A stretch of 64,000 nucleotides of DNA from Streptomyces sp. B1I3 (GCF_030816615.1 NZ_JAUSYD010000001.1:248001-312000); one strand, 5' to 3'. Numbered from the stretch's first letter, positions 26,560-35,992 are shown. Numbers and translations are program-made. The notes: generated by a model not told the origin, from the sequence alone.

Positions 26560-27136
26560 GGACGCCTGCTTGCGGCAGCAGATGTGTCCCTCGGCCGAAT
26601 CGACCGGGCACGGGCGCAACGGCGCTCATGGGGCATCCGGCCGTCAGCGCAGCGGCTCACCGTTGCACGGCCCTGACCGGTCCGGACGACCGGGCCGAGG
26701 AGCACGTCGTGGCCGCCCTGCATTTCCCACGCGGGCAAGAGCGACTTCGAGCGAGCCCGCACCGGACTGCTGTACGGGGCATGGCTGCGCCGCAACCGGC
26801 GTCTCATAGACGCCCGCAGCACCTTCGTGAGGCACTGGAGACCTTCGGCAGGCTGGGCGCCCAGCCGTGGGCCCGTCGGGCCGGCGCCGAGCTGCAGGCC
26901 GCAGGCGAGGCACCCCCTCCGGCACCACGGACACGCGGCTCGGCCGGCTGAGCCCGCAGGAGCGAGAGGTCGTCAGGTTGGCCGCGACAGGAGCGACCAA
27001 CCGGGAGATCGCCACGCAGCTCTTCCTGAGTCCGCGCACGGTGGGACACCAGCTCTACCGGGCCTTCCCCAAGCTCGGCATAGGTTCCCGAGCCGAACTG
27101 GCTCCACGCTCATCTCATGACACAGGCACCGAGTAG
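26560..27136 (+). pseudogene. broken LuxR-type regulator, C-terminal part
   Basis: Three frames must be joined. DFERARTGLLYGAWLRRNRR is from the helical repeat region, SHRRPQHLREALETFGRLGAQ with PWARRAGAELQAAGE continues it in another frame, and LGRLSPQEREVVRLAATGATNR with EIATQLFLSPRTVGHQLYRAF is the LuxR HTH in a third. The final ~60 codons with the HTH are uninterrupted to 27136. The ATPase domain typical of this large (LAL-type) family is missing. Confidence 0.75.
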
Positions 27137-28056
27137 ATCATCCGGATCTCGGAGACCTGGTAGCCGGCCCGGGCGAATGCCGCGGCCATCGGTGCATTCC
27201 CCGTGTCCGTGGTGGCGGTGATCAGATCGGCACCGGACTCCGCCTGCACCCGCGTGATCTCGGCGAGGACATCATCGACGTAGCCGAGACCGCGGAATTC
27301 CGGAACCACACCCAGATAACCGACGTTGCGGTGGTACGGAGTCGCCGAGGGGATCGCGAGGCCGGCGGCCTCTCCTTCGGCGGTGTACGCCAGCCGCCAC
27401 CACTCCCGCTTGCCGGGACAGCCGAGGTAGAAGTCCATTTCCTCCCGAGCGGTGGCTTCCGGGCCGCGGGACGCCACGTTCCTTCGTGTCTCGCCGTCCA
27501 GGCTGCCTTCAGCTATGCGCCGGAACATGTCCAGGAACTCGTCATCCGATGCCTCGGAAAAAATAAGCCGGCCGCTCGGGCGAGGAATTCCCACCTCGGG
27601 ACGCCACTCCAGGCGCAGGCGTTCCACCTCGTCAGTCAGGCCGGCGTCCATCGCCGCCGCGCGTCGCCAGGCCGTGGCGGCGGCTACGGCCGGGTCCGCA
27701 CGCCAACCGGGCCGCAATGTCAGGTTGTACAGCGGCAGTTTGGCTGCGCCCTGTTCGGCGAATGACCGCAGGCCGGCGCTCAGCAGTCGGCCCGCGAGCG
27801 CCGATCGGTCCGTGACGGTGCTGTCGACGTGCAGGCAGTCCAAGGCAATCGGGTGCGCGCTGGTGGACTGCCCCCACCACAGCGCCCGGGCCACGATCCG
27901 GTCGCCCTCCTCGGCGACCCAGGTCCACTCCGGCCGGTACATGCTCTGGCGGAGTTCATCGGTGTAGCGATCGGCATCGATCCAGCCGACAGGCTCGTCG
28001 ACCGTGAAGGCGACGACGCGCTCGAGGTCGGCTTCGGTCGTGGGACGAATGATCAT
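27115..28056 (-). CDS. tandem-domain GNAT acetyltransferase
   Basis: 313 residues. The first GNAT-like domain (IRPTTEADLERVVAFTVDE to about residue 140) has a weak acetyl-CoA loop. The second (residues ~160-313) is canonical: RRIAEGSLDGETRRNVA, WWRLAYTAEGEAAGLAIPSA, NVGYLGVVPEFRGLGYVDDVL with the acetyl-CoA pyrophosphate loop, and TDTGNAPMAAAFARAGYQVS. Such tandem GNATs acetylate small molecules or proteins; the substrate is unknown. Its 3' end overlaps the end of the LuxR relic by 22 bases. Confidence 0.88.
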   Translation of the reverse strand: MIIRPTTEADLERVVAFTVDEPVGWIDADRYTDELRQSMYRPEWTWVAEEGDRIVARALWWGQSTSAHPIALDCLHVDSTVTDRSALAGRLLSAGLRSFAEQGAAKLPLYNLTLRPGWRADPAVAAATAWRRAAAMDAGLTDEVERLRLEWRPEVGIPRPSGRLIFSEASDDEFLDMFRRIAEGSLDGETRRNVASRGPEATAREEMDFYLGCPGKREWWRLAYTAEGEAAGLAIPSATPYHRNVGYLGVVPEFRGLGYVDDVLAEITRVQAESGADLITATTDTGNAPMAAAFARAGYQVSEIRMIYSVPVS

Positions 28057-28646
28057 GTGTTTCCCTACTGCTAGCTGTACATGGTGATTGACGCACCGTT
28101 ATTGAAGACCGGTAGTCGTCGAGGGCGAATACGGCGATCCGAAAGCGGCTGCCCGGAACCGCACGGTGACGGGAGCGCGCGCGGAAGCCGGCCGTGATGC
28201 AGGGGCATCGGGGGTGACGAGGTGACGGCATGAGCACCAGGCAGATCCGTTGCGTGCGGCATCAGTTGTCACGACTTGACGTGGCCCGTCGCTCGCGGAC
28301 GGCCGGCGGTGCACGGATGCCCAGCAAGATCGCGGGGGCCTGCCCTTGGGGTGGCGGCCCACCGTACACGAGCCCAGCAGGCAGCGCAGGTGTCACCAGG
28401 TGACGTGGGGCCCACCGTGCTGGAAAAGCCGTTCGCGGTCGAGGGCGTCGGGCCGGACACGCATGAGCCGGCTTCACGCATCGGAAGGTCCCACCGTCGG
28501 TCCCGAAGCAAGCGCCGTGCTCGACGCCCTCAAGGCGTGTCCGGCAGGCCGCGCAAAAGCACGCGACAAGGCGGTGGTTGCGCGCCCGCGTGCGCAGATC
28601 CTAAATCACACGACACCGCCTCCGAGATGTGGAAGCCTCATCCGCG
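28057..28646. other. ~590-bp divergent intergenic region
   Basis: Between the divergent GNAT and DinB genes. The frames present are Pro/Arg/Ala-rich noise. Must hold two promoters, which I could not fix. Confidence 0.35.
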
Positions 28647-29162
28647 ATGACACGACGAAGCGATACACCCCCCACATGGGACGAACGTACACAGCTGGCC
28701 ACCTTCCTGGATTACGCCCGTGACACGGCGCTCGCCAAGTGTGAGGGCGTGTCCGAGGAGGACGCCCGTAAGGCGCCGCTCCCGCGTTCACCGTTGATGA
28801 CGATCAGCGGGCTGATCAGCCACCTACGATGGGTCGAGCATCACTGGGTGCAGGTGATGTTCCTCGGCGAGGAGCCCGAGGGGCCGCTCACCGAGGCAAC
28901 CGACGACGACCCCGACCCCGAGATGCGGACAGCGATCGACATCCCGTTGCCCCAGCTTCTCGCCGAGTACGAGGACCAAGGGGTGCGCTACCGCCTGCTG
29001 TTGGCCGACCGCGACCTGCACTCGACGGCCGAGCGTCCTATAGGCGACGGCCGGCACGTGAACCTGCGCTGGGTGATCCTCCACCTCATCGAAGAGATCT
29101 CCCGGCACAACGGTCACCTCGACATCGTGCGTGAACTCGTCGACGGAAAGACCGGCGTCTAG
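28647..29162 (+). CDS. DinB-like (DUF664) family protein
   Basis: 171 residues from the ATG at 28647. Four-helix DinB/YfiT-type fold: TQLATFLDYARDTALAKCEG, LMTISGLISHLRWVEHHWVQVMF with the first metal His, and a final helix WVILHLIEEISRHNGHLDIVREL with the HxxxH ligand pair. The family includes bacillithiol and mycothiol S-transferases and putative metal hydrolases. The middle loop (EPEGPLTEATDDDPDPEMR) is acidic. Single-gene unit; substrate unknown. Confidence 0.88.
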   Translation: MTRRSDTPPTWDERTQLATFLDYARDTALAKCEGVSEEDARKAPLPRSPLMTISGLISHLRWVEHHWVQVMFLGEEPEGPLTEATDDDPDPEMRTAIDIPLPQLLAEYEDQGVRYRLLLADRDLHSTAERPIGDGRHVNLRWVILHLIEEISRHNGHLDIVRELVDGKTGV

Positions 29163-29477
29163 CTCCTTGTTCTTCGGCCGCCGCAGTCCACGGGCCGGTG
29201 TGATCGGCAGCTCGTACTGCCCACCGCGATCCCGCCCGACCCGCCGTGAGGAAGGATCGGCCTGCCTCGCCTCTGCCCAGCAGGTCCGCCGCCCAGGCCG
29301 GGGGCCGACCACCTCCTGACGGCGCGTACCCCGGCCGGTAGCAGGCCCCGACACCAGTACGGGGAGTACGGCTCGATGCGTTGACGTGACCATGCCGTGT
29401 GGTTACCTTCAGAGAGCGTTCTCCTGCAGTCGGTAGGGCGTTTCTCCCCGTGCCCATACGTTTCGGGAGCCTTCTCC
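29163..29477. other. intergenic, no gene seen
   Basis: Leader of the GH76 gene; no clear promoter consensus or terminator. Confidence 0.35.
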
Positions 29478-30929
29478 ATGAAGCCAGCCAGTTCCACGTC
29501 GGCCGTTCTCTGCGCTGTTCTGACAACGTTGTCCGCCCTTGCCTTCGGCGGCCTGTCGTCAGCTCCCGCCGCCGCTGCGCCGTCGGTCGTGTGCAACAAG
29601 TACTGCGATGCGCGGGATCCGGCGCTGAGCCCTCAGGACCGTGTCCCCGTCACCACCACGGTCTCCTCGCGGTCGATCGCTCTGCACTTCGACGACTCCG
29701 ACGCGATGGGGTGGGCGTCCATCGACAACGGCGGATCCAACGACCGCGTGTGGCTGGACCGCTCCATGGACGGCGGCCGAACCTGGCCCGAAGGCAGTCG
29801 TCTGGGCGACACAGCGGTGCCTTCCGGAGGGCGAGGATGGCGCACGCAGATGTACAACGTCGATGACTGGAACACCCAGGGCGTCGGAGCCCTTCGGGCT
29901 TGCGGGCAGCCTGCCGGAGGCTCCATCGCGTGTACGCCCTGGGCGCGTACCACCTGGAACGCGGGGAGCAGGAGCACCGCGGCGGCCACCGCCCTGATGA
30001 TGTCGTTCGACCGGGGCAGCAAGCTCTTCGGTGGCAACGGCTGGTGGACCGGTGCCAACGCGCTGACCGCGGTCATCGACAACATCCGGATCAGTGGCAT
30101 GGGCAGCTATACCTACGCCATCGCCGACATGTACGAGAAGAACCTCAACGCGCAGGGTGGGCAGTTCCGGAACGAGTACCTCGATGACACCGGTTGGTGG
30201 GGGCTGGCCTGGATCGACGCGTACGACCTGACCGGCGACCGCCGATACCTGGACACCGCGCGGGCCGACGCGGACCACATGTACGCCAACTGGAACAACA
30301 CCTGTGGTGGCGGGGTCCGGTGGAGCACGAACGGCAACTACAAGAACGCCATCACCAACGAGCTCTTCCTCCAGCTCACTTCGGCCCTGCACAACCGCAT
30401 CCCCGGCGACACGGTCTACCTGGAGCGGGCGAGGAATGAATGGAACTGGTTCCAGCGCAGCGGCATGATCAACGGTGACCGCATGATCAACGACGGTCTC
30501 AGCGACACCTGCGCCAACAACGGTCAGACAGCATGGACGTACAACCAGGGCGTCATTCTGGGCGCGTTGACCGAATTCCACGAAGCCACCGGCGACTCCG
30601 GCCTCCTGACGACCGCACGCGGCCTGGCCGACGCCTCCACCGTCCGGCTCCAGACGGACGGCGTCCTGCGCGAACCCGGCGAGGGCGACAGCTGCACGGG
30701 AGACGGGCCGAGCTTCAAGGGCGCCTACGTGCGCGGCCTCGGGACCCTCAACCGCCACCTGGCCGATCGCCCCTATGCGCCCGCCCTCACCCGATGGGCG
30801 AACAGCGCTTACGACCGCGACCGCAACCCGCTCGACCAGTACGGTCCGCACTGGAACGGGGGCAGCGGGACGACCGGCTACGGCTGCCAGCAGAGCGTGC
30901 TCGACCTCCTCAACGCCGCCACGGGCTGA
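29478..30929 (+). CDS. secreted glycoside hydrolase family 76 (alpha-1,6-mannanase-like)
   Basis: 483 residues with a Sec signal (AVLCAVLTTLSALAFGG, cleavage after APAAAA near residue 36). The (alpha/alpha)6-barrel of GH76 is clear: STAAATALMMSFDRGSKLF, WWTGANALTAVIDNI, the catalytic double-Asp motif EYLDDTGWWGLAWIDAYDLTG, CGGGVRWSTNGNYKNAITN, and WTYNQGVILGALTEFHEATG. These endo-alpha-1,6-mannanases cut the backbone of fungal cell-wall mannan. Residues ~40-175 before the barrel may be an accessory beta-domain with Cys. It fits a saprophytic or mycophagous secretome. Stand-alone. Confidence 0.92.
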   Translation: MKPASSTSAVLCAVLTTLSALAFGGLSSAPAAAAPSVVCNKYCDARDPALSPQDRVPVTTTVSSRSIALHFDDSDAMGWASIDNGGSNDRVWLDRSMDGGRTWPEGSRLGDTAVPSGGRGWRTQMYNVDDWNTQGVGALRACGQPAGGSIACTPWARTTWNAGSRSTAAATALMMSFDRGSKLFGGNGWWTGANALTAVIDNIRISGMGSYTYAIADMYEKNLNAQGGQFRNEYLDDTGWWGLAWIDAYDLTGDRRYLDTARADADHMYANWNNTCGGGVRWSTNGNYKNAITNELFLQLTSALHNRIPGDTVYLERARNEWNWFQRSGMINGDRMINDGLSDTCANNGQTAWTYNQGVILGALTEFHEATGDSGLLTTARGLADASTVRLQTDGVLREPGEGDSCTGDGPSFKGAYVRGLGTLNRHLADRPYAPALTRWANSAYDRDRNPLDQYGPHWNGGSGTTGYGCQQSVLDLLNAATG

Positions 30930-31330
30930 GGAGGCGAGGGCGGGTTCCGTCCTCCGCCGTCCACACCGATCGCGAGCAGAGCAACACGGGGCGGGGCCAC
31001 AGATCGATCGCCGGGCCGACCCGCCGGTGGGGACGACGGGCTCCGCGCCCTGCGCCGGATCCGGAGCCGCCGGGCTCCGTCCTGCAGCAACCGGACTCCC
31101 GGTTCCGTCTGCCGGTACGTCCGGCAGACAGGGCGGCGCAGTCGGGAGCGACACCCGCGACCATGAGGGCGGCTTCGGGGGGAAGATGCATCCGGTCCAC
31201 GTGCTCCCCAGGTGCCGGAGCGGCGACCGCTCCGGCGGGGCGTCCCGCGCGTTCGCCCGCATGGGGAGCGGAATCGGTGGAACCCGCTCAGGCAGGAGGC
31301 GTCCGGCGGTCGGGCGCAGGACGGAGCAAC
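30930..31330. other. intergenic, no gene seen
   Basis: GC-rich spacer between GH76 and LysE genes; frames are noise. Confidence 0.35.
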
Positions 31331-31984
31331 ATGATGTCGGTCGATCTCGCCGGCTTCCTCGGGGTCGTGCTGCTGGCTTATCTGGTGCCCGGACCGGACT
31401 TCCTCGTGATCGTGCGGGCGGCCGCGCGTCGTGCCTCGCTGGGCCGTGCGGCGGCACTGGGGGCGCAGTCGGGACTGTGCGTGCACATGTGCGCTGCGGC
31501 GCTGGGCCTTTCGGTGATCGCCACCCGGTCCGCTGTCGCGTTCACCGTCATCAAGCTGGCGGGCGCCGCGTATCTGGTTCATCTGGGGGTGCGTGCCCTG
31601 CTCAACGCCAGGAAGCAGCGCGAGACGGCGGGGCGCGAGCACGAGCGCCAGGACTGCGTGCCACCTGGGCGGGAGGCGACGTCCGGCAGCCGCCGGAGCA
31701 GTTTCGCCGAGGGCTTCCTCACCAACGTGCTCAATCCGAAAGCCGCGTTGTTCTTTCTGAGCGTCCTGCCGCAGTTCATCGACCGAGGTGGCTCGACCAC
31801 TGAGCAAATCTTTCTCCTCGGCACGCTCGACGTCGTCATCGGCCTCGTCTACTGGCTGGTCCTGGCAGGCGTCGCCGCCCGCCTGCGCCCGGCGTTCGAC
31901 CGTCCCACCTGGCGTCGGCGCTGGGAACAGATCAGCGGCGGCCTCTTCATCGCAATCGGCGTCGGGGTAGCCGTCGTGGACTGA
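31331..31984 (+). CDS. LysE-family amino-acid exporter
   Basis: 217 residues with five to six membrane spans. The LysE signature is near the N-terminus: GVVLLAYLVPGPDFLVIVRA (residues ~11-30), followed by RAAALGAQSGLCVHMCAAALGLS, AFTVIKLAGAAYLVHLGVRAL, SFAEGFLTNVLNPKAALFFL (the conserved NPKA motif), LGTLDVVIGLVYWLVLAG and a C-terminal span GGLFIAIGVGVAVV. Homologues export lysine, homoserine or threonine by proton antiport. Two adjacent ATG codons (31331, 31334) may start it after GGAGCAAC. The cargo is unknown. Confidence 0.9.
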   Translation: MMSVDLAGFLGVVLLAYLVPGPDFLVIVRAAARRASLGRAAALGAQSGLCVHMCAAALGLSVIATRSAVAFTVIKLAGAAYLVHLGVRALLNARKQRETAGREHERQDCVPPGREATSGSRRSSFAEGFLTNVLNPKAALFFLSVLPQFIDRGGSTTEQIFLLGTLDVVIGLVYWLVLAGVAARLRPAFDRPTWRRRWEQISGGLFIAIGVGVAVVD

Positions 31985-32347
31985 CCTGGGGCGGGGCCAT
32001 CCGTGTGCACAGTCCTGCGTTGCCGTGTGCTCTCGCCGCTTCCGCCATGTCGTCCCCGTCGATCGTCGGCATGCTCGCCCGAGGTCATCAGTTCTGGTGT
32101 GCCTTTTCGGCGGCCGTGGGTAGCTCCAGGCGAGACCCGCGGAAGCGGTCACGCAGAAGCCGGGCTGAGCCTGGTACCTGGGACGTGTTACCCGGAAGGC
32201 CGACAAGACGGACCGTATCGTCCAGCACAACTATGTCGGCCGGCACCCGAACCTTGCTCCTCCTGCTTGCCGCACCGCCCTGTCCGCCCGGCAAAGGACT
32301 GCTCGCGCACCCTGCTCCCGCCCGCATGGGCCGCGCGTGCCCGCCCG
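31985..32347. other. intergenic, no gene seen
   Basis: Between the convergent LysE and TetR genes. Confidence 0.35.
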
Positions 32348-33004
32348 TCAGGATTCCGTGTCCGCAGTTGTACGGGTGAACGCTCCGGCGGTGGCGGCCA
32401 GAGCGGCTGTCGTGGCGGCGTAGCCGGGCAACTGGGGATCAGGGGCGGTCCGCAGGAGCACCAGTTGGTGGTAGAGCGGTGCGGTGGAGGCGATCAGCAG
32501 GCCCCGCGCATCCGTGTGCGGTGGCAGTTCTCCGCGTCTGACCGCGCGCTCCACGAGGGCCTCGCAGCGCGTATACCGGTCCTCCCACAGCCGCTGCTGC
32601 GCGCGGGCGGCTCGGTCGGAGCGGAACGAGGCCGCCATCAGGGCTTCTGCGAGGGACGGTTGTACGGACAAGGATTCCTGGATCTCCTCGTTCAATGCCG
32701 TCAGGTCGCCACGCAGGGAGCCGGTGTCCGGGGGCTGCCAGTCGTCCTCACCGGTGGCGACGAGCACATCGGCGATCAGGCCTCCGATGTCCTGCCAGCG
32801 CCGGTAGACCGTGGCGCGGTGCACTCCCGCGCGTGCTGCGACACCCTCCACCGTGAGCCCTTCGTAGCCGTGTTCGCCGAGTTCGGCGCGCACCGCGTCG
32901 AGTACTTGGGTGCGGATGCGGGAGGTACGGCCGCCCGGTCGGCGGGCGGGCGGTGCGGCACCAGGGCGGGCGTGTTCCGGCGGATGGTCCGGTGAGTCGG
33001 CCAT
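32348..33004 (-). CDS. TetR-family transcriptional regulator
   Basis: 218 residues from the Met of MADSPDHPPEH (33004); an in-frame start at 33037 is possible. After a Pro/Arg-rich lead, the TetR HTH is RIRTQVLDAVRAELGEHGYEG, LTVEGVAARAGVHRATVYRRW (residues ~35-75). The C-terminal ligand domain is TetR_C type (SLAEALMAASFRSDRAARAQQ, RGELPPHTDARGLLIASTAPLYHQL). It is divergent from the resistance genes starting at 33158, about 150 bp away, so it may repress them in response to an antibiotic (inference). Confidence 0.9.
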   Translation of the reverse strand: MADSPDHPPEHARPGAAPPARRPGGRTSRIRTQVLDAVRAELGEHGYEGLTVEGVAARAGVHRATVYRRWQDIGGLIADVLVATGEDDWQPPDTGSLRGDLTALNEEIQESLSVQPSLAEALMAASFRSDRAARAQQRLWEDRYTRCEALVERAVRRGELPPHTDARGLLIASTAPLYHQLVLLRTAPDPQLPGYAATTAALAATAGAFTRTTADTES

Positions 33005-33157
33005 GGGGAATCCGGTTGCTGGGCGCGGCTGGACCATGGCAGCATCTTAATGCAACGACCGTCGCACTAGTGGAGTGATCGGTGTTCCCCCGAAGCCATC
33101 GTCCGGCTCGCGGTCCAGGGTGACCGTCCCGTTCCCCACTCCTCCGGAGTCCCCCAC

Positions 33158-33611
33158 GTGCCTACCCACATCACTGCGCCCGCTGCCGGCAGGCCCTTCC
33201 ACGGCAAGCCCGTTCTCGACTCGGTGACCTGCTCGCTCGCCAGGGGCGAGCGAGCCGAAATCGTCGGTGGTAACCGATTTTCCGTCCACGCCGAAGCACT
33301 CTGTCCTCCAACAGTTCGCACGTGCCCGGTTCGTACGGCCGACCGCCCGGCTCTCCGCCGGGCAGCTGCAGCGGCTCGCCCTGGCGCGACTGGTCAGCCG
33401 GCCTGTGGACGTTCTGCTGCGCGACGAGCGCACCAACCACTTCTCCCCCTCCCCTACCGAGGATCCGGAGGCCACCTCTGCCGGTTTCGCGGGCGCCCTC
33501 GCCCTCGCCGGCCTCGACCGGTTGCTCGGGCGGCTGGAGGGAAACTCACCTGATCCTGCACGCCCCGCGCCCCCGCAGCCGGATACCGAGGTCACCGGTC
33601 CGGCCCTCTGA
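33158..33611 (+). pseudogene. decayed ABC-F ribosome-protection-type ATPase
   Basis: The start PTHITAPAAG, then KPVLDSVTCSLARGERAEIVG, is the N-terminus of an ABC-F protein, but the Walker A (GENGSGKS) that should follow is absent. After a frame change LSAGQLQRLALARLVSRPVD carries the ABC signature and VLLRDERTNHFSP is a damaged Walker B (normally LLDEPTNHLSP). About 150 residues remain of ~550. ABC-F proteins of antibiotic producers give macrolide, lincosamide and streptogramin resistance, which matches the two intact neighbours. Confidence 0.78.
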
Positions 33612-33638
33612 CCCGTTCCCGAAAGGAATCGACTCACG

Positions 33639-34292
33639 ATGCCAGCTGTTCCCCCCGACCCCACCGTGCTGCACCCGATGCCCGGCCAAGCCCGGGTTGT
33701 ACTGCTCAAACCCCTGGTGCGGTCCCCGCTGATCGAAGTCGGCGAGTACTCCTACTACGACGATCCCGACGACGCGACCGCGTTCGAGACGCGCAACGTC
33801 CTGTACCACTACGGCCCCGAAAGGCTCGTCATCGGCAGATTCTGCGCGCTGGGCACCGGAGTGCGCTTCATCATGAACGGCGCCAACCACCGCATGGACG
33901 GCCCATCGACCTTCCCCTTCCCCACGATGGGAGGCTCGTGGTCGGAACACTTCGACCTGCTCACGAACCTGCCCAGCCGAGGGGACACCGTCGTGGGCAA
34001 CGACGTCTGGTTCGGCCACAGTGCGACGGTCATGCCCGGCGTACGCATCGGACACGGCGCGATCATCGCCTCCGGCGCCGTGGTCACGAGCGACGTACCC
34101 GACTACGGCATCGTGGGCGGCAACCCGGCCCGGCTCATCCGCACCCGCTACGACGACCAGGAAGTCGGCCGGCTCCTCGAGGTGGCCTGGTGGGACTGGC
34201 CCGCAGAACACCTCACTGAACACGTACGGACGATCATGTCGGGCTCGATCGCCGAACTGGAAGCAGCCGCCCCGGACGACCTTCGGCCGTGA
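33639..34292 (+). CDS. Vat-type xenobiotic (streptogramin A) O-acetyltransferase
   Basis: 217 residues after GAAAGGA. A left-handed beta-helix enzyme with hexapeptide repeats: [49 protein letters not shown] with the catalytic His, [41 protein letters not shown] and [11 protein letters not shown], ending with the typical helical tail. VatA/VatD relatives acetylate the hydroxyl of streptogramin A using acetyl-CoA. Other CatB-type acetyltransferases share the fold, so the drug is inferred. It is followed by the macrolide glycosyltransferase on the same strand, probably in one operon. Confidence 0.9.
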   Translation: MPAVPPDPTVLHPMPGQARVVLLKPLVRSPLIEVGEYSYYDDPDDATAFETRNVLYHYGPERLVIGRFCALGTGVRFIMNGANHRMDGPSTFPFPTMGGSWSEHFDLLTNLPSRGDTVVGNDVWFGHSATVMPGVRIGHGAIIASGAVVTSDVPDYGIVGGNPARLIRTRYDDQEVGRLLEVAWWDWPAEHLTEHVRTIMSGSIAELEAAAPDDLRP

Positions 34293-34348
34293 CACCGACG
34301 CACACACCTCTGTTGCGCCCACCCCGCACCCGACACGAGAGGTCGCTC

Positions 34349-35524
34349 ATGCCCAGCCGCCGTGCCCACATCGCGATGGTCGGCATCCCCGCCGTCAGTC
34401 ACGTCCTGCCGAGCCTCGAGATCATCCGCGAGCTGGTGGCCCGCGGCCATCGGGTGACCTACGCCAACGACCCGGCCGTGACGGAACTGATCGCGGCCAC
34501 CGGCGCCGAACTCATCCCCTGCGATTCCGTGTTGCCGGTCGCCGACAACGACTGGCCCGCCGACCCCATCGCAGCGATGGGGCTTTTCCTCGACGATGCC
34601 GTGCAGGCCCTCCCGCAGCTGCGGAACGCCTATGAGCACGACCCGGCGGACCTGTACCTGTACGACATCGGCGCCTATGCTGCGCGCGCCCTCGCTGAAT
34701 CACAGAAGCGGCCCGTCGTTCAGCTCTCCCCGACGTTCGTGGCCTGGGACGGTTACGACAAGGACGTCGCGGCACACCTCCGGGCACTGCCCGGCGCCGA
34801 CGCCTACCGGGCCAGGTTCACACAGTGGCTGGCCGGCTCGGGGGCATCCACCACCGACGTCGATACCTTCTCCGGGCGCCCGGAGAAGGCCCTCGCCCTG
34901 ATCACCCGGGCCATGCAACCGCACGCCGACCAGGTCGACACCGACACAGTGACCTTCGTCGGGCCGTGCTTCGGCACAACTGCGGACACGGGCAGCTGGA
35001 CCCGGCCGGCGGACGCGGAGAACGTGCTCCTGATCTCCCTGGGCTCCGCGTACACCCGCCGACCGGAGTTCTACCGTCAGTGTGTGGCTGCCTACGGCGA
35101 CCTGCCCGGCTGGCACGTCGTCCTCCAGATCGGCAGGTACACCGACCCGCACGAACTCGGCTCCATCCCGCCCAACGTGGAGGTACACCCCTGGGTCCCG
35201 CAGCGGGCGATCCTGGAACAGGCGGACGCCTTCGTCACCCACGCCGGCATGGGCGGCTGCGGCGAAGGACTCCTTGCGGGCGTCCCGATGATCGCCGTGC
35301 CACAGGGTGCCGAGCAGTTCATGAACGCCGACCGGCTCGTGGAACTGGGCGTAGCACGCCGTATCGACACCTCCCAGGCCACCGCCGATACCCTGCGTGC
35401 GGCCTTGCACGACCTGACCACCGACCCGGAGGTCGCCCGTCGCTCCGCGCTGCTGCGCGCCGACGCGCAGGCAGCGGGTGGGACAGCGCGCGCCGCAGAC
35501 CTCATCGAGACCATGCTGCCCTGA
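34349..35524 (+). CDS. macrolide-inactivating glycosyltransferase (Mgt/OleD type)
   Basis: 391 residues, GT1 fold. N-terminal acceptor domain: HIAMVGIPAVSHVLPSLEII with the catalytic His (PAVSH), DLYLYDIGAYAARALAE with the partner Asp. C-terminal donor domain: VLLISLGSAYTRRPEFY, GWHVVLQIGRYTDP, and the UDP-sugar motif WVPQRAILEQADAFVTHAGM followed by GGCGEGLLAGVPMIAVPQGAEQ. Length and motifs match enzymes that glucosylate macrolides (oleandomycin, lankamycin types). I use the ATG at 34349 after GAGAGG; a GTG at 34289 overlapping the Vat stop is also possible. Likely co-transcribed with the acetyltransferase. Confidence 0.92.
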   Translation: MPSRRAHIAMVGIPAVSHVLPSLEIIRELVARGHRVTYANDPAVTELIAATGAELIPCDSVLPVADNDWPADPIAAMGLFLDDAVQALPQLRNAYEHDPADLYLYDIGAYAARALAESQKRPVVQLSPTFVAWDGYDKDVAAHLRALPGADAYRARFTQWLAGSGASTTDVDTFSGRPEKALALITRAMQPHADQVDTDTVTFVGPCFGTTADTGSWTRPADAENVLLISLGSAYTRRPEFYRQCVAAYGDLPGWHVVLQIGRYTDPHELGSIPPNVEVHPWVPQRAILEQADAFVTHAGMGGCGEGLLAGVPMIAVPQGAEQFMNADRLVELGVARRIDTSQATADTLRAALHDLTTDPEVARRSALLRADAQAAGGTARAADLIETMLP

Positions 35525-35805
35525 GTCGCCGGCCACAGGCAGGGGCAGCACGACGTCGCCGTCGTCGCCGGCGGAGCGGCGGCGCGCCGTCGCTCGCTGC
35601 GGGACATACTCCGGTCGCCACCCTTGTGCCGACATCTGCGGCTGCCTCGTCATCGAGCGCCGATGACCAGCCGCGGGCACGCGCGGCCCGACCGGGGGGC
35701 ACGCCGCCGAACTCGCGGGCACACTCGCCGCATTCAGGAGCGACTCGAGCCGCCCCGCTCATGCTCGCCTCAGATCGACATCGAACGCAGGAGACGCACT
35801 CGACC

Positions 35806-35925
35806 ACCCGTAGGCATCGTCCTCGGCACCACCCGCGTCGGACCGCAGATCGCGGGAGGCCGGACCGAAAGCGCCGGTGCCGGTCGTCACCATGCCGCAG
35901 TGGGTACCTACGGCCTCCCCGTGAC
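35806..35925 (+). pseudogene. possible relic of an NADPH-dependent FMN reductase
   Basis: The short translation RPPVGIVLGTTRVGPQIAGG resembles the N-terminal strand and FMN-phosphate loop (IVLGTTRPGR) of NADPH-dependent FMN reductases. It ends within ~40 residues with no further match. Weak evidence; could be chance. Confidence 0.3.
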
Positions 35926-35945
35926 AGGAAGCGCGCACCCTGTCA

Positions 35946-35987
35946 CGGCAGGAGGGCTCGGGCCGGCCGGCCCGAGCCCTCCTGCCG
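35946..35987. terminator. perfect 42-bp palindromic bidirectional terminator
   Basis: Two 21-base arms (CGGCAGGAGGGCTCGGGCCGG and its exact complement, 35946-35966 and 35967-35987). It lies 5 bases beyond the stop of the oxidoreductase (35993, minus) and ~420 bases after the glycosyltransferase, so it can stop both. Confidence 0.85.
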
Positions 35988-35992
35988 GCCTC

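Noticed and set aside
29559..31457. A 632-codon minus-strand frame across the GH76 gene
   Set aside because: Antisense shadow of a well-defined GH76 gene; Arg/Ala/Pro-rich with no domain.
34289..34348. Upstream GTG start for the macrolide glycosyltransferase
   Set aside because: It overlaps the Vat stop (GTGA) but adds residues not typical of the family; the ATG at 34349 has GAGAGG and fits the usual length.
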